A stretch of DNA of 64,000 nucleotides from Telopea speciosissima (Eukaryota > Streptophyta > Magnoliopsida > Proteales > Proteaceae). The notes under the pieces were generated by a model that had not been told where the DNA came from, ran no database searches, and saw only the letters and a list, made by a program, of their open reading frames with translations. The DNA lies in contig NC_057916.1 of assembly GCF_018873765.1 (NCBI RefSeq), positions 13,141,501 through 13,205,500 on the forward strand, in the 5' to 3' direction. Every line of letters begins with the position of its first letter. The stretch's first letter is position 1. The translations under genes were made by a program, and so were the position numbers. Below are positions 49,801 through 57,980 of this stretch, piece after piece.

Positions 49801-52201
49801 TCAACATGGAGCTGATGATTCTGTCCTTGTTGCTTCTGTTAGGAAGGATTTCAAAATGGTGTAATGTCAGGCAAGGTTTAAAGTATCGGTATCAGGTATC
49901 GTATCGGAAGGGTGGTTTTAAGAGATGTATCATATCGTATTGGAGAGACGCATGATACGCTAGATACGTATGGTAATGGTCAAGAAACATATGGAAATGC
50001 TTAGGATGTATGCAAAATACAGTTTTGAACCATAAAACTATAAATAAGTAATATGCAAAATATGTAATGTATAAAAAGGAGAACAAAGTACGACGAGACA
50101 AGTGCATTCAATTGATTATATATAAAGGAGGCGGTTTCTTACATGTACTAATACCAATTGTTTTAGGTATCATATCGGTAACTTAAAGTTAAGATACGTA
50201 TCGATTAGTATCGGTAGATACGGAAGGATACTTTAAACCTTGATGTCAGGTACCTATGGAGATATTTATACAGTGATAATTTTAATCAAATTTCTCAGGA
50301 AGTGGTGCTGAATGGTCTGAGGTTCAACGTGGCTGCTGAGGGTAGAGCTCCAACTAGGTTTGAGGGGAGGATCATGATTATTGGAGATCAACATGGAGTT
50401 CCACCTAGCCTCAGTGAATCTTCAAACTGATGTTCCATGGACCGTTTGAAGTGCTAGTTCTGTACTTCTGTGGCATACCATTGAGCCAACATTTGAAACT
50501 GATATTTTTCACTATTCCTGTCTAAAGAATGGAAAGTTACCCTTTTGTGTTTAATAAATATTTCATACTGAACCTGCTATCCATGTTCACTTGAAAGGTT
50601 TACCTTAATAACTCTAATGAAATTTTGCTGTGTGGCAGTTCTTTTATGCTGGATGACTCAGGATTTTGAACTTTATGCGGCATTTGATCCACTTGCTGAC
50701 AAGGTTGGATTCTTTCTCCTTTTCAAATAATATTATAAATGGGTATTTTATGTGTGATTATTTTATCTGGAATCAAAGAAAAAATATTTCTATGGACATT
50801 GCATGGTTCATATGAGCTAAGTAGTCTTCAAGGTAAAGCAAATCACATTCACAGCTTTTAAATATTGATATAAATTACAACAGAAAATATGTTCCATGAG
50901 CATTTTAGTGAGAACTTGCATTTACTGGACATCCATGCTTTCCAAGCGATGAATATGGGTTTCCAAGGAGGGCAAACTGGGAATTTCCTTGGAATCTCTC
51001 TCTTCCCCTGGATAATTAGATACATAATGGGGGGTTTCATCTTGTTCATACATTACTGTTTATATATCTAGTGGCAGTTGATTCATCCATGCCACTGCCA
51101 TCATCCTTTTCCCCTTTTTCTTTTCCCATTCTCTGTAAATTAGCTTTAAATCCATCAATCTTTTGTCCTCGCCCTCCCACCATGTTGCCAGCTTGCATCA
51201 TTTCATGGTTTTCTTACCCTGTTTTTGTCCTGCATTATCAGTGGGTTACCCTGGGCAGCAAATAGTATTGGTGTTCTAATGAGTCCAAAATGGCACAGGC
51301 TACAGTCGTCCCGAGACCCAGAGGGGGATTCCTTGTTATGGTTGGCCATACAGTGATGGGCTTTGTGCCATATCTTTTGTATGTTGATTATAGATGATTT
51401 AAGGGGGAGGGGTATGGAGAAAGAAACAAAAACTGTGCCTTTTTCATCCATGTAAAAGCTTTCCTGGCTCCTACATGGATATGTACATATGCTAGCAGGA
51501 CTTTCCTTGTATGTTTTCCTTCAGATTCAAGGGTACAGGATAACCATTCACTTGGTGGCTTGTTTTCCGGTTCCGTCTTGAATATATTCTGTTGGTCAGT
51601 ATTAATGGAGACAAGGAACAAATTGTCATTCCGTAGCAAAGACCTGATCACAGGTACATGTAGATTTTATTTCAGTTGGAAGTCGGTTGGAGAATTGGGA
51701 ATGACACTCATCTATCCTCGCTTTAACATCCAAAGAAATGGATGATTTAATTTAATTGGGGAATCGAGAATGACATTCATCTGTCCTTGCATTAACATCT
51801 AAAGAAATGGATGTTCCACATCTGTGGAATATATGGAAGGAATGTGATCTGCAACTGTTTTCTGGACTGGTCAACATTACTTGAGAAACTGGTTCTGGTT
51901 GTGTCTGGAATATTTACATTTCATTATTCAAATTTCTCCATCTTGTAGCCGCTATTATAAATTGGTACTTCACTAAAGGTCTTGGACATTAATAAAACAA
52001 CCAAGGCTGGAGATTGCAATTGAGTTCAATATTTTATTTCATCCTTAGTCCTTTTTTTTTTTTCTTATTGATCTTACTAATTGTTTTTCTTACTAAATTT
52101 TGCAGGCTCTGGCTATAAACACCTGCAACAGAGTCTGTCAGTGGGTGAGAGATGTGGAAAATGAAATTTTCCTGCAAGGAGCTAGCCCTTTTTCATGGTA
52201 A
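16815..52201 (+). CDS. MON1: Vacuolar fusion protein MON1 homolog (14 exons over 35 kb)
   Basis: Exons: 16815-17609, 22714-22793, 22906-22977, 23077-23116, 25180-25281, 25826-25947, 28023-28155, 31314-31405, 41235-41316, 41557-41621, 42040-42342, 42457-42548, 50639-50703, 52106-52201. All junctions are GT-AG and phases agree; the sum is 2139 nt, 712 codons plus TAA. With CCZ1, MON1 forms the exchange factor that activates Rab7 (RABG3) on late endosomes and drives endosome-to-vacuole traffic. The family (SAND) core is seen from exon 2 on: [120 protein letters not shown] and the C-terminal GASPFSW. These cover the three longin-type domains. Exon 1 encodes a 265-residue acidic, Ser-rich, disordered-looking N-terminus with an 84-88-residue tandem duplication, which helps explain a length above the roughly 600 residues usual in plants. 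The introns are full of mobile elements but exons and splice sites are intact. Confidence 0.95.
16887..17401 (+). repeat. In-frame tandem duplication in MON1 exon 1
   Basis: Residues 25-112 and 113 to about 196 are two copies of one block. Both start TLETTEE and share [33 protein letters not shown] and GVAFRDNS. At DNA level the copies are 264 bp and about 250 bp and remain highly alike, so the duplication is recent. It lies wholly in the disordered N-terminal region ahead of the first longin domain and keeps the frame. Confidence 0.9.
17880..18496 (-). mobile_element. Minus-strand LTR and leader fossil in MON1 intron 1
   Basis: Reading the minus strand, an LTR of 309 bp (18496 to 18188) starts TGTTACGATC and ends GCACATAACA. 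It is followed two bases later by TGGTATCAGAGTC (18185-18173), an initiator-methionine-tRNA primer site, and then about 300 bp of non-coding leader. This is the 5' end of an LTR retrotransposon copy. Its LTR is the inverted counterpart of the one at 19481-19801. The copy is a fragment. Confidence 0.7.
18560..19135 (-). mobile_element. LTR-like fragment nested between the inverted LTRs
   Basis: On the minus strand this segment resembles part of the repeat at 9512-10694: both carry ACTGTTCAC, GTTTCTATTTT-like runs, GTAAGCTTGCCTAAGCTATTAATAGG-type sequence, and CAGCTG plus AGACCCAG/AGAAACCCAG-like tails. No coding parts. It shows that one LTR family sits in both genes in opposite orientations. 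Confidence 0.5.
19155..19801 (+). mobile_element. Gypsy-type 3' end with LTR in MON1 intron 1
   Basis: A purine tract CCAAGGGGGATGGAA (19466-19480) directly precedes a 321-bp LTR (19481-19801) that starts TGTTACGATC and ends GCACGTAACA. The sequence before it ends in a gypsy-style pol tail, [12 protein letters not shown]-like, typical of Ty3/gypsy elements just upstream of the 3' LTR. The element is broken and only its 3' end is present. LTR identity with 18188-18496 is high but not perfect. Confidence 0.65.
20004..20103 (+). repeat. 34-bp tandem repeat, three copies
   Basis: TAGACGTCCATCTTGATTAA and variants start at 20004, 20038 and 20072, a period of exactly 34 bp. The third copy is more diverged. 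Non-coding, in MON1 intron 1. Confidence 0.85.
20104..22713. other. Remainder of MON1 intron 1
   Basis: AT-rich intron sequence with T-rich runs, including a typical acceptor context (AAATGAAGTGCAG) before exon 2. I find no coding similarity and no clear mobile-element ends in this stretch. Confidence 0.5.
23215..23500 (+). repeat. Diverged tandem duplication, ~175-bp period, in MON1 intron 4
   Basis: The block GGGATAATTTTTGGCTGGAC near 23232 recurs as GGGACAATTTTTGGGCTAGA near 23408. Each copy is followed by a CCGCAGAT or CTGCAGAT segment and a TGGAGGGAG block. Not coding. Confidence 0.55.
24870..25065 (+). repeat. Short duplication flanking a CCCC-polyA insert
   Basis: A segment of about 50 bp containing GTGTATGTTGCTAATTT occurs at about 24893 and again at about 25017. 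Between the copies lies AGCTGGGGATCCCCAGCAAA followed by a polyA run. A related GGCTGGAGATCCGCAGTAAA with an A-rich tail occurs near 23711. The A tails suggest remnants of a small retroposon of unknown family. Confidence 0.4.
26136..27215. mobile_element. hAT-type MITE with TATCG-rich arms, MON1 intron 6
   Basis: The left end CAAGGTTTAAAGTATCGG and the right end read inward CAGGGGATAAAGTATCGG form inverted termini. The flanks CCATCATC (26128-26135) and TCATCATC (27216-27223) are an 8-bp target duplication with one mismatch, the size expected for hAT elements. The subterminal regions are arrays of TATCG and GATACG motifs. The interior holds two copies of a CCGACCCGACCCGACATATT block. No transposase. 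A shorter relative lies at 49872-50242. Confidence 0.8.
28620..29450 (-). mobile_element. L1-type LINE remnant in MON1 intron 7
   Basis: On the minus strand, 29363-29310 reads [19 protein letters not shown], matching the zinc-binding motif at the end of plant L1 reverse transcriptases ([11 protein letters not shown]...). Downstream, [20 protein letters not shown] matches the usual C-terminal W..WKERN-like tail. A usual Cys is absent (Y at that place) and the frames are interrupted by stops, so it is an inactive 3' fragment. No polyA tail or target duplication was identified. Confidence 0.65.
29465..31313. other. Rest of MON1 intron 7, repeat-like
   Basis: Contains a T17-G20 homopolymer block (29479-29521). 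About 30000-31200 is rich in TAGGGTTT-like words and a (CTT)n run before 31200, resembling a retroelement flank but without identifiable ends. I see no gene. Exon 8 follows a TTATTGCAG acceptor. Confidence 0.4.
31740..32376. repeat. Long inverted repeat, ~170-bp arms, MON1 intron 8
   Basis: The left arm (31740-31915) and right arm (32205-32376) are inverted copies of each other. Each contains TGATCCACCACAGTTGC, CAAGTCAACTTTCAAGTTCT and CATGAGTTTACTGCCTATGA (in opposite orientation), with about 290 bp between them. Identity looks close to 90 percent by eye. No transposase and no clear target duplication. The intron transcript could form a long stem. Confidence 0.8.
33400..36030. other. Unclassified repeat-like block in MON1 intron 8
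   Basis: The block begins TGTCACACCTCGGCCCGG, a start seen in some plant LTR families, and has unusually even composition over 2 kb with many short frames. I recognise no protein in it and cannot fix a right end, so I do not name it as an element. Confidence 0.3.
36233..36435 (-). mobile_element. Au-type SINE with 19-bp target-site duplication
   Basis: The body (36252-36416) is a tRNA-derived SINE on the minus strand. Read that way it starts GGGTGGGCCTTGGTGCAATG, with an A box at TGGTGCAATGGT and a B box at GGTTCAAGTC, the internal RNA polymerase III promoter. It continues through GGAAACAGCCTCGTTG and ends GCACTGGGTATGCCC, the signature of the angiosperm Au family. The flanks GTAAAGGTATATTTGGTAA at 36233-36251 and 36417-36435 are identical over 19 bp. 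This is a near full-length copy that looks recent. Confidence 0.9.
37185..39417. mobile_element. Mutator-like element with captured host sequence (Pack-MULE candidate)
   Basis: The left end reads AGGGTAATTTACACATACCA then CCCCTGAGGTTTA. The right end read inward is AGGGAAAATTTCTACCACTT then CCCTGAACTTA. These align as diverged inverted termini. No transposase is seen and no 9-bp duplication could be confirmed. Inside, on the minus strand, is a C2H2 zinc-finger gene fragment (38306-38581). The structure fits a gene-capturing MULE, with moderate confidence. Confidence 0.55.
38306..38581 (-). pseudogene. C2H2 (ZAT-like) zinc-finger gene fragment
   Basis: The minus-strand frame contains [20 protein letters not shown] followed by SHK. 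This matches the plant-specific finger F.CKTCN..F.SFQALGGHRASHK. The first zinc-binding Cys is Tyr (TAT in place of TGT) and QALGGH has become KVLGGH. It is therefore a decayed piece of a host transcription factor gene of the ZAT/C2H2 group, not an active gene. Acidic stretches downstream ([18 protein letters not shown]) continue the frame. Its position inside an inverted-end element suggests transposon capture. Confidence 0.65.
39569..40630. mobile_element. hAT-type MITE with CGATAT-rich arms, MON1 intron 8
   Basis: The inverted ends are CATAGTTTAAGATCTCG (left) and CATGGTTCAAGATTTCG (right, read inward). The flanks TGTGGGAC (39561-39568) and TGTGGGCC (40631-40638) form an 8-bp target duplication with one mismatch. 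Both arms are arrays of CGATATATCGG and CGAAATAT words; the middle has ACAACTCACAAG-type repeats. No transposase. It differs in sequence from the TATCG family at 26136 but has the same design. Confidence 0.8.
43536..44240 (+). mobile_element. Solo-LTR-like fossil in MON1 intron 12
   Basis: The segment starts TGATGTAGATTCATCACC and ends near GGAACA(CA), with a transcription-like AATAAAAAAC at 43976 and no coding parts. It contains a 60-bp tandem duplication (ATTGACACTT at 44061, ATTGACACCT at 44121). Ends are inferred by motif only and no target duplication was found. Confidence 0.4.
45140..45277. mobile_element. CGAGATCTCG-rich inverted-repeat element
   Basis: CTCGAGAACTCGGCGAGATC on the left is mirrored by GATCTCGTGAGTTCTCGAA on the right, with AACTCG words between. 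It is a small MITE-like foldback sequence of the same general design as the CGATAT and TATCG families. No coding capacity; ends uncertain. Confidence 0.5.
45514..45777. mobile_element. hAT-type MITE nested in the copia fossil
   Basis: The ends TAGGGCTGTAAACGG and TAGGGGTGTAAATGA (right, read inward) are inverted termini typical of hAT-type MITEs. The flanks CTAGTAAG (45506-45513) and CTGGTAAG (45778-45785) are an 8-bp target duplication with one mismatch. The 264-bp body is an array of CGGATACGGA and ATCCGCATCC words. It inserted after the copia element did. Confidence 0.9.
48120..48410 (+). mobile_element. LTR/TRIM-like fragment nested in the copia fossil
   Basis: About 290 bp of non-copia sequence separates the reverse transcriptase and RNase H regions. 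It begins near TGTTGTAATAG, includes three GTTGTAATAGT words, and carries TGGTATCAGAGCC (48265-48277), an initiator-methionine-tRNA primer site normally found just inside a 5' LTR. It is best read as a piece of a second LTR-type element. Its exact ends are not clear. Confidence 0.6.
49872..50242. mobile_element. hAT-type MITE with perfect 8-bp duplication, MON1 intron 12
   Basis: CAAGGTTTAAAGTATCGGTA on the left is mirrored by GATACTTTAAACCTTG on the right. The identical octamer ATGTCAGG flanks both sides (49864-49871 and 50243-50250). Arms are rich in GTATCG words. The element has the same ends as the larger copy at 26136-27215, so the two are one family. No coding capacity. It looks recent. 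Confidence 0.9.
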
Positions 52202-54362
52202 AATTTTCATAAATAAAATGCATACACAATGTTATTTAGTATTATGCTTTTAATGAAATACTCAATTAAATTTTTGTGAACCCCTGCTATTGGACGAGAA
52301 TGCTGAAAAATCCTACCTTCAGTTCCGTTTCTATTGTTGTATGGTTTCCTACACTACAAGGGCCTGAATCAGTTCCATGTAAATTGAAACTGTACTAGTT
52401 TTGCACTTTTAGAGTTTCTGTTCGTCCGCCTGTATCAAAGTAGGTCTTCTTTTTTTTTTTTGGGGGGGCGGGGGGGGGGGCTGGGTTGGGGTTATTGAAG
52501 TGGTTCTTCTTTCACATGGGTTCTTTTGAACTCATTAAATGGAGCGGAGCTAACTGTCACAGCCTGCCATCTTAGGCCAACGGGGCAGCCTCCCTTAGCA
52601 CATGGACCGTTAGTGCTATATGAGTGTTAAGAAAGGTTGACTTAGTGCTATATGAGTGTTGACCGTTAAGTGCCTGCACAGTTGCCTTAGCAAGGGGCAT
52701 ATAGCACTCTCCTAATTGAGGGCGGCGTCTAAAAAAGAGTCCCTGTGCACCCCACACTCCCCCAACCCCGCGAATAATGGAATTTGTATGGAAGGGATGG
52801 TCACTAACGTGGAAATGTGGTTCCACATATCTATTAAAAACTATGGTTGTGTGGTTCTTCTCCCAAACATAGAAGCATTCAAAATTACTGCCCAATCCCT
52901 CTTGAAATAAAAAATCTCATCTGTGTTGATGTCCTGTGTGTGCTCTCATTGGCCCCTTTGTTGACACGGGGTTGTCATGATCAAGTAATGATCTCTTGTC
53001 CTAAATCTATTTCATCATCTGTTCATTTGGTTGCCCAAATTAGGGATTTAGGAGTCCCATACATACATCCATGTTGGCAGGTAGTTCTGCTAGAACTAAG
53101 GTTTAGAAAATTGGAGGTAATTTTCCTTCACCTAGGGTCAAGGGATTGACCGAGGTGTTCGCATGGTGCTCATAGGTTATCTGGAAATGAAGGGACAACA
53201 TTTATGACCTTGTATGGTTTTACTTTTCATTCATCCAATATTTTTTCGACAAAGTTAGTGGAATAGATCATACAAAATAATGCAAAATTCTATGGTAAGT
53301 TAATCTGAGAAACTTGGATGAAAATTTTTCATGATGAAGTTATTTTCTCTTGAAAGGTAAGAAAGCAAAAGGAACAAGTGCAGTCTGATGAGAAAATAAC
53401 TTTTAACCCTTACCATGCAATAGAATTGGATCAGACAGATTATCCAAATATGTTCAGATCTGAACCAATAAAAACAAAGATTATTCGCCAATTAATTATC
53501 TTATTGCTACATTAGTATGCAATTATGATAAGTATATTAAGAGAAAGGTTATAGAGGTCAATTCACGAACATATTAGTGAAGATTCCATGGTTTGGATTA
53601 CAGATTGCTTTCCCTCTTTTCGCTTTTACGCTTTAGTATTCCAAAATCTTAATGAGTTTCCCAAGGATTAAGGGTTATGGTGACCTCACACATCTCTTCA
53701 ATATGTGTTTTGTATATAGTGGTCAAATCATGTATGTAATGATTTGTTCTTTTTAGTTATTGGATCATCCCAAATCAGATCGGACCATGATCGGATAATA
53801 CTGTACCCTTAATGGTAAGTTCCTATTATTATTGGTTTCAAATTGGATTCAAATGAAAAAACTGATCAGTTGGCAATCCCAACAACACAAAAACATTAAA
53901 ATATTTTTCTACCAAAATAAACTAATAATTTTGGATTAAATAATTTCAATTAAATTTGGCTAAGCTCTTTGCAGACCAATTCGAAGGCCTACAACCCAAA
54001 ACATTTAAATGTGCAGAGTCAACCTCTGCGTACGGATGATGAAGCGTTTGCACCAGTGTGGGAGGCTAATGAGAGTACACATAAAAGCATAAATAATAAT
54101 GGATTTTTTAATTTCACAAGGGATGGGATGTTAAATTCACACGCTCCTATGTATGGAGGTAGAAACCATGCAAACAAGCAGCGATCTTTTTCCCTAAATT
54201 AATATGTTTTTTCTATGGGTAAAGGCTGGGCACACTAACACTATATCAATCCGTCTCTCTCACCCCCTATGGAAACTACCCCCTGCCCTCCTCATGTCAC
54301 CCTCTCCATCGGACACAACCTCAAACTTTAAAAAAACTAGCGGCGTTTCCAACCTTCTCCCT
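52202..54362. other. Downstream region of MON1
   Basis: Begins with the MON1 3' untranslated region and has a T11-G8-type run near 52449-52480. A short diverged repeat of GTGCTATATGAGTGTT (near 52613 and 52648) is present. No open frame resembles a protein I know. Confidence 0.45.
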
Positions 54363-54371
54363 TTTTTTATA

Positions 54372-55115
54372 GGGACAAAAGTCGTAGTGCGACCGGTATA
54401 ATCCCTTGAGCGCAATGATAAACGCAACACTTTTAATCTCAGCCGTTGAATATTTTACCTTCAATCCTAACCGTTGATGGTGTAAAACCATGTAACCTGC
54501 TACCGGCTAACTGTTCATTCTTCTATTCACTGAGCACCACCGCCCACCCCTCTGCAACTCCACCTGCAACACCGCCCCTTCCCTCCTCCCACCTCCGCCC
54601 TTCCTGCAAGTTATGTTCTATCTCTTCCCCCATTTTTTCGGTTCCTCAACTCTTTTGGGCAAAAATTTCGTTTTCTTTTTAGATCTGAAACTATAGTTTC
54701 AAGTCATGGGCAAATCCCAAACTTTTGCTAACTCTCTGTATTGAGTTCTGTTTTAGATCTGGGTTGTCCTTATTTCACTTTGAGATCCTTCTTCCTATTT
54801 CACTTTGGATTTGGGGTTTAGTCCGAAAGCCCCTCTTTGATCTTGAGATTGTTACAAAAGTTTCAGATCTGAAACTACAGTACTGCGTTCCGGTGGTTCC
54901 GTCGGTGAACTGGGTTAGTGACGCAAGTAGATGTGGATCCGAAGAAGAACTAGGAAAGAGATGTGACCTAGAGTTTCAGATCCAAAACGCCTCCGCCTTC
55001 AGCGACTCAAGTAGATGTGGATTTGAAGAAGAAAAAGCAAGTAGATGGGACCGAGGGTTTCAGATCTGAAACGCCTCCGCCTTCAGCGACGATAACCCCA
55101 ACGCTTGTTCATCCG

Positions 55116-55146
<31 letters not shown>

Positions 55147-55713
55147 ATGATTGCAGTTGTTGTTACAGATTGCATTCACGGTTTTTCTAAATTTCATGGG
55201 ATTTTTTCACTTGGGTTCCTTCGGCTTTTCATCTAGGACTGAATTTTCAGGTGCCCTTTTTGATTTTCTGATTTTTTTTCTTTTTTTGATTATTGATTTT
55301 TGTTTTTTTAGTTTCAACATATTTTTCTTGGGATGATTAAAGAGGGTGCAAGGTCGCAGGGAAGAGTGGCTGGGGCGGTGGTTGCAAGGAAGGGTGGGGG
55401 AGGTTGGGAGAGATGGATATTGTCAGGGGTTGAGCGATTGGGACAAGGGATGATGGCAGCAGCAGCAGAGGTGGCTGGGACTGTTTTGACTGAGGCGGTG
55501 AGGATCACGAGGGTAATGTGATATGCATGGGTGGGGATGCATATCAATGGGAAGAAGAAGAGCATGAAACCTGCTGTGACGGTGAGCAGGTGAAGTGACA
55601 TTTTATATTCAACGGTTAAGATTAAAATTAAAAATTTAAACGGTTTAGATTTTAAACGTTGCGTTTAATGTTTCGTTTAACGATTATACCCGTAGCGCTG
55701 CTACCACCCACTC
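54372..55713. mobile_element. Non-autonomous Mutator-like element downstream of MON1
   Basis: The left end GGGACAAAAGTCGTAGTGCG and the right end read inward GAGTGGGTGGTAGCAGCGCT continue into shared GGTATAATC, TAAACGCAAC and CCGTTGAATA blocks, giving diverged inverted termini of about 100 bp. The flanking nonamers TTTTTTATA (54363-54371) and TTTTCTATA (55714-55722) differ at one base, consistent with a Mutator-type 9-bp duplication. The interior has promoter- and UTR-like CT runs (55119-55143) and short frames but no recognisable gene. A repeated AACGCCTCCGCCTTCAGCGA block (54987 and 55068) lies inside. Confidence 0.65.
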
Positions 55714-55911
55714 TTTTCTATAATGAACTTGTTTGGTTTATCTATTTATTCTCATAGGGGGTAAGGCGGTCATTTTGCCACTACTGTGTTCAGCCGTGGC
55801 CTGTGTCCCCCCAAGAGAACATTTTCCCATATAAGATACATACGAGGGGGAAATCACTTACTTCCGGACTGAAGCAAGAGGGAGGGTTTGGGAGGTTCTG
55901 AATGGAGAGTA

Positions 55912-56190
55912 GATACGTGTGTGTGTGTGAGCGAGAGAGAGAGACCAGTGGACTAAGGATTAGGAGGCTATGAATTGCAGGTCCGTGTATAAATTAGCGT
56001 ATACGTGTGTGTGTGTGTGTGAGCGAGAGAGAGAGACCAGTGGACTAAGGATTAGGAGGCTATGAATTGCAGGTCCGTGTATAAATTGGCGTATACGTGT
56101 GTGTGTGTGTGTGAGCGAGAGAGAGAGACCAGTGGACTAAGGATTAGGAGGCTATGAATTGCAGGTCCGTGTATAAATTAGCGTAGAGGT
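55912..56190 (+). repeat. 92-bp minisatellite, three near-identical copies
   Basis: The word ACCAGTGGACTAAGGATTAG begins at 55944, 56036 and 56128, an exact 92-bp period. Each unit combines a (GT)n run, a (GA)n run and a unique segment ending GTATAAATT(A/G)GCGTA. Copies differ at only a few bases, so expansion is recent and copy number is probably variable. It lies just beyond the 3' end of the PPR gene. Confidence 0.95.
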
Positions 56191-56396
56191 TAATTCAAGA
56201 ATTGAACCCCCCTAAAAAGAGTTGAAGGTCCGAAGACAAGAAGCGTGACAGGAACAAGAGGAGGCAGTCGTGCAAGTCATTGAAACTTCTAAAGTTACCC
56301 AACTGAATGAGCAAATGGGACCTTATTCTGAAACCGTATGTTGATCCGTTTTTCCTTCATTTCTTATTGATGAATTAGATGAAAACAAACTCCAAT

Positions 56397-57980
56397 TCAA
56401 TGGTCTTTAAGAAAGCTGAACTCTGGGTTTTCCTTTAACTGTTCAGAGCAAGAACGAAGAACCATATAAATCTCATCCATCTTATTGTGTCTCCTGTCCC
56501 CAGTAACAAAAATATGAACTCTGTTCTTAACCTCAATCCAACTGCAACCTGGAATTCTCTTCATCCCTTTCTCCTTCATCTCCTTCCTTATCAATGAAAC
56601 ACTCTGCCATCTTCCTGCCGCGGAATGAGCATTTGACAGCAATACATAAGATGAAACATCTTCAGGATCCAATGCCAAGATTTGTCGAGCTGCAAGTTGA
56701 CCCAATTCCATATTTGAGTGTTTCTGGCATCCTCCGAGTAATGCCTTCCAAAACCCAACTCCTGGGTCGAAGGGCAGTTGTTGAAGAAACCTCTCGGCTT
56801 CTGAAAAAAGCCCATAGCGTGACAGTAGATCGACCATACAAGCGTAGTGCTCAGGTGTTAGTGCATTGGGGTCTTCAGTCCTTGCTTGATTGAAATATGT
56901 AATACCTTCTTCCACTAGGCCTGCGTGATTACAAGCCCATAGTACGCATAGAAGAGTGACACCATTAGGCCTAACTCCCGACATCTGCATCATCTGGTAA
57001 GATTCTAAAGCGTCCTTTCCTCTCCCATTCTGCGCGTACCCACAGATCACGGCATTCCAAGAGACGACATTTCTTTCAGGAATTCTATCGAAAGCCAAAA
57101 GACTGTCTTCCATGCTCCCACATTTAGCATAAAAGCTTATTAGAGAGTTACCAACGAAGACATCGTGCTTGGTTAGAGTTTTGATAGCACAGGCGTGGAA
57201 GCTCTTGCCCATGCCAAGAGCCGCAATGTTAGCTGCGGCACTGAAAACACAGGGAAAAGTTGATTCGTTGAGATGCCAGCCTTCCCTGTGCATCTCAATG
57301 AAAAGATTCACTGCCTCTTCGTTATGGCCCATCTGGCTGCACCCTCCGATCATTGCATTCCAAGAGACGATATTTCTCTCAGGCATCTCTTGGAAAAGCC
57401 AGAGAGCGGCCTCGAGTCTCTCATTCTTCAGGTATCCACTGAACAAAGTAGTGTAAGAAACGACGTTGGGGTTGTGGGTATCTCTGAAGGCCCTCTGAGC
57501 TTCCTCAATGCTGCTCAACTTGGCATATGTGTCAACGAGCGAACTACCCACGAAGACGTTGGATTGGAGACCCATTTTTGCAGCGCAAGCGTGGAGCTGC
57601 GTGCCAAAGTGGAGGTTTTTTACAACAACGGAGGAGTGAATCAAGATAGCAAACGCGTACTCATTGGGTCTGATGTTCAAAACAAGCATGCGGGAGAAGA
57701 TACCGATCGCCTCTTTATGACGGCCGTGTCGAGCAAAGTGACCAATAACGGTTGTTGCTGAAACCAAGCTCCAGCCACACGTTTCCTCAAACACTTGACG
57801 TGCATCGGAGAATGCTTCCGCTTCACAGTAGGACCTAACAAGATCTGATCCAATGGCGGGGATTCCCAGTTTGAGGACATGGGAGTGAGCTTTCTGGGCC
57901 TCAACGAAATGCCCACTTGCCAAAGTGTGGACCCTGAAGCCCGGTTGGAAGGGATAAACCTTACCGATTATGGACTTCAT
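56397..57980 (-). CDS. E-class pentatricopeptide repeat (PPR) protein
   Basis: A single-exon gene of 527 codons starting at a true ATG (57980) and ending TGA, typical of intronless plant PPR genes. It is built of PLS-type repeats with repeated signatures such as NVFVGSSLVDTYAKLSSIEE, RNIVSWNAMIGGCSQMGHNE and RNVVSWNAVICGYAQNGRGK. It ends in E-type motifs (WKALLGGCQKHSNMELGQLA; GCSWIEVKNRVHIFVTGDR). No DYW deaminase domain follows, so if it works in C-to-U editing it must recruit one in trans. The family binds organellar RNA one base per repeat in mitochondria or plastids. The N-terminus is short, has no strong transit signature, and repeats begin early. Layout resembles Arabidopsis At5g42450, from memory only. 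It is divergent from the THESEUS1-like gene, with 1.2 kb between the starts. Confidence 0.95.
   Translation of the reverse strand: MKSIIGKVYPFQPGFRVHTLASGHFVEAQKAHSHVLKLGIPAIGSDLVRSYCEAEAFSDARQVFEETCGWSLVSATTVIGHFARHGRHKEAIGIFSRMLVLNIRPNEYAFAILIHSSVVVKNLHFGTQLHACAAKMGLQSNVFVGSSLVDTYAKLSSIEEAQRAFRDTHNPNVVSYTTLFSGYLKNERLEAALWLFQEMPERNIVSWNAMIGGCSQMGHNEEAVNLFIEMHREGWHLNESTFPCVFSAAANIAALGMGKSFHACAIKTLTKHDVFVGNSLISFYAKCGSMEDSLLAFDRIPERNVVSWNAVICGYAQNGRGKDALESYQMMQMSGVRPNGVTLLCVLWACNHAGLVEEGITYFNQARTEDPNALTPEHYACMVDLLSRYGLFSEAERFLQQLPFDPGVGFWKALLGGCQKHSNMELGQLAARQILALDPEDVSSYVLLSNAHSAAGRWQSVSLIRKEMKEKGMKRIPGCSWIEVKNRVHIFVTGDRRHNKMDEIYMVLRSCSEQLKENPEFSFLKDH

Noticed and set aside
56594-57761. Long plus-strand frames opposite the PPR gene
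   Set aside because: They are antisense shadows of the PPR repeats.
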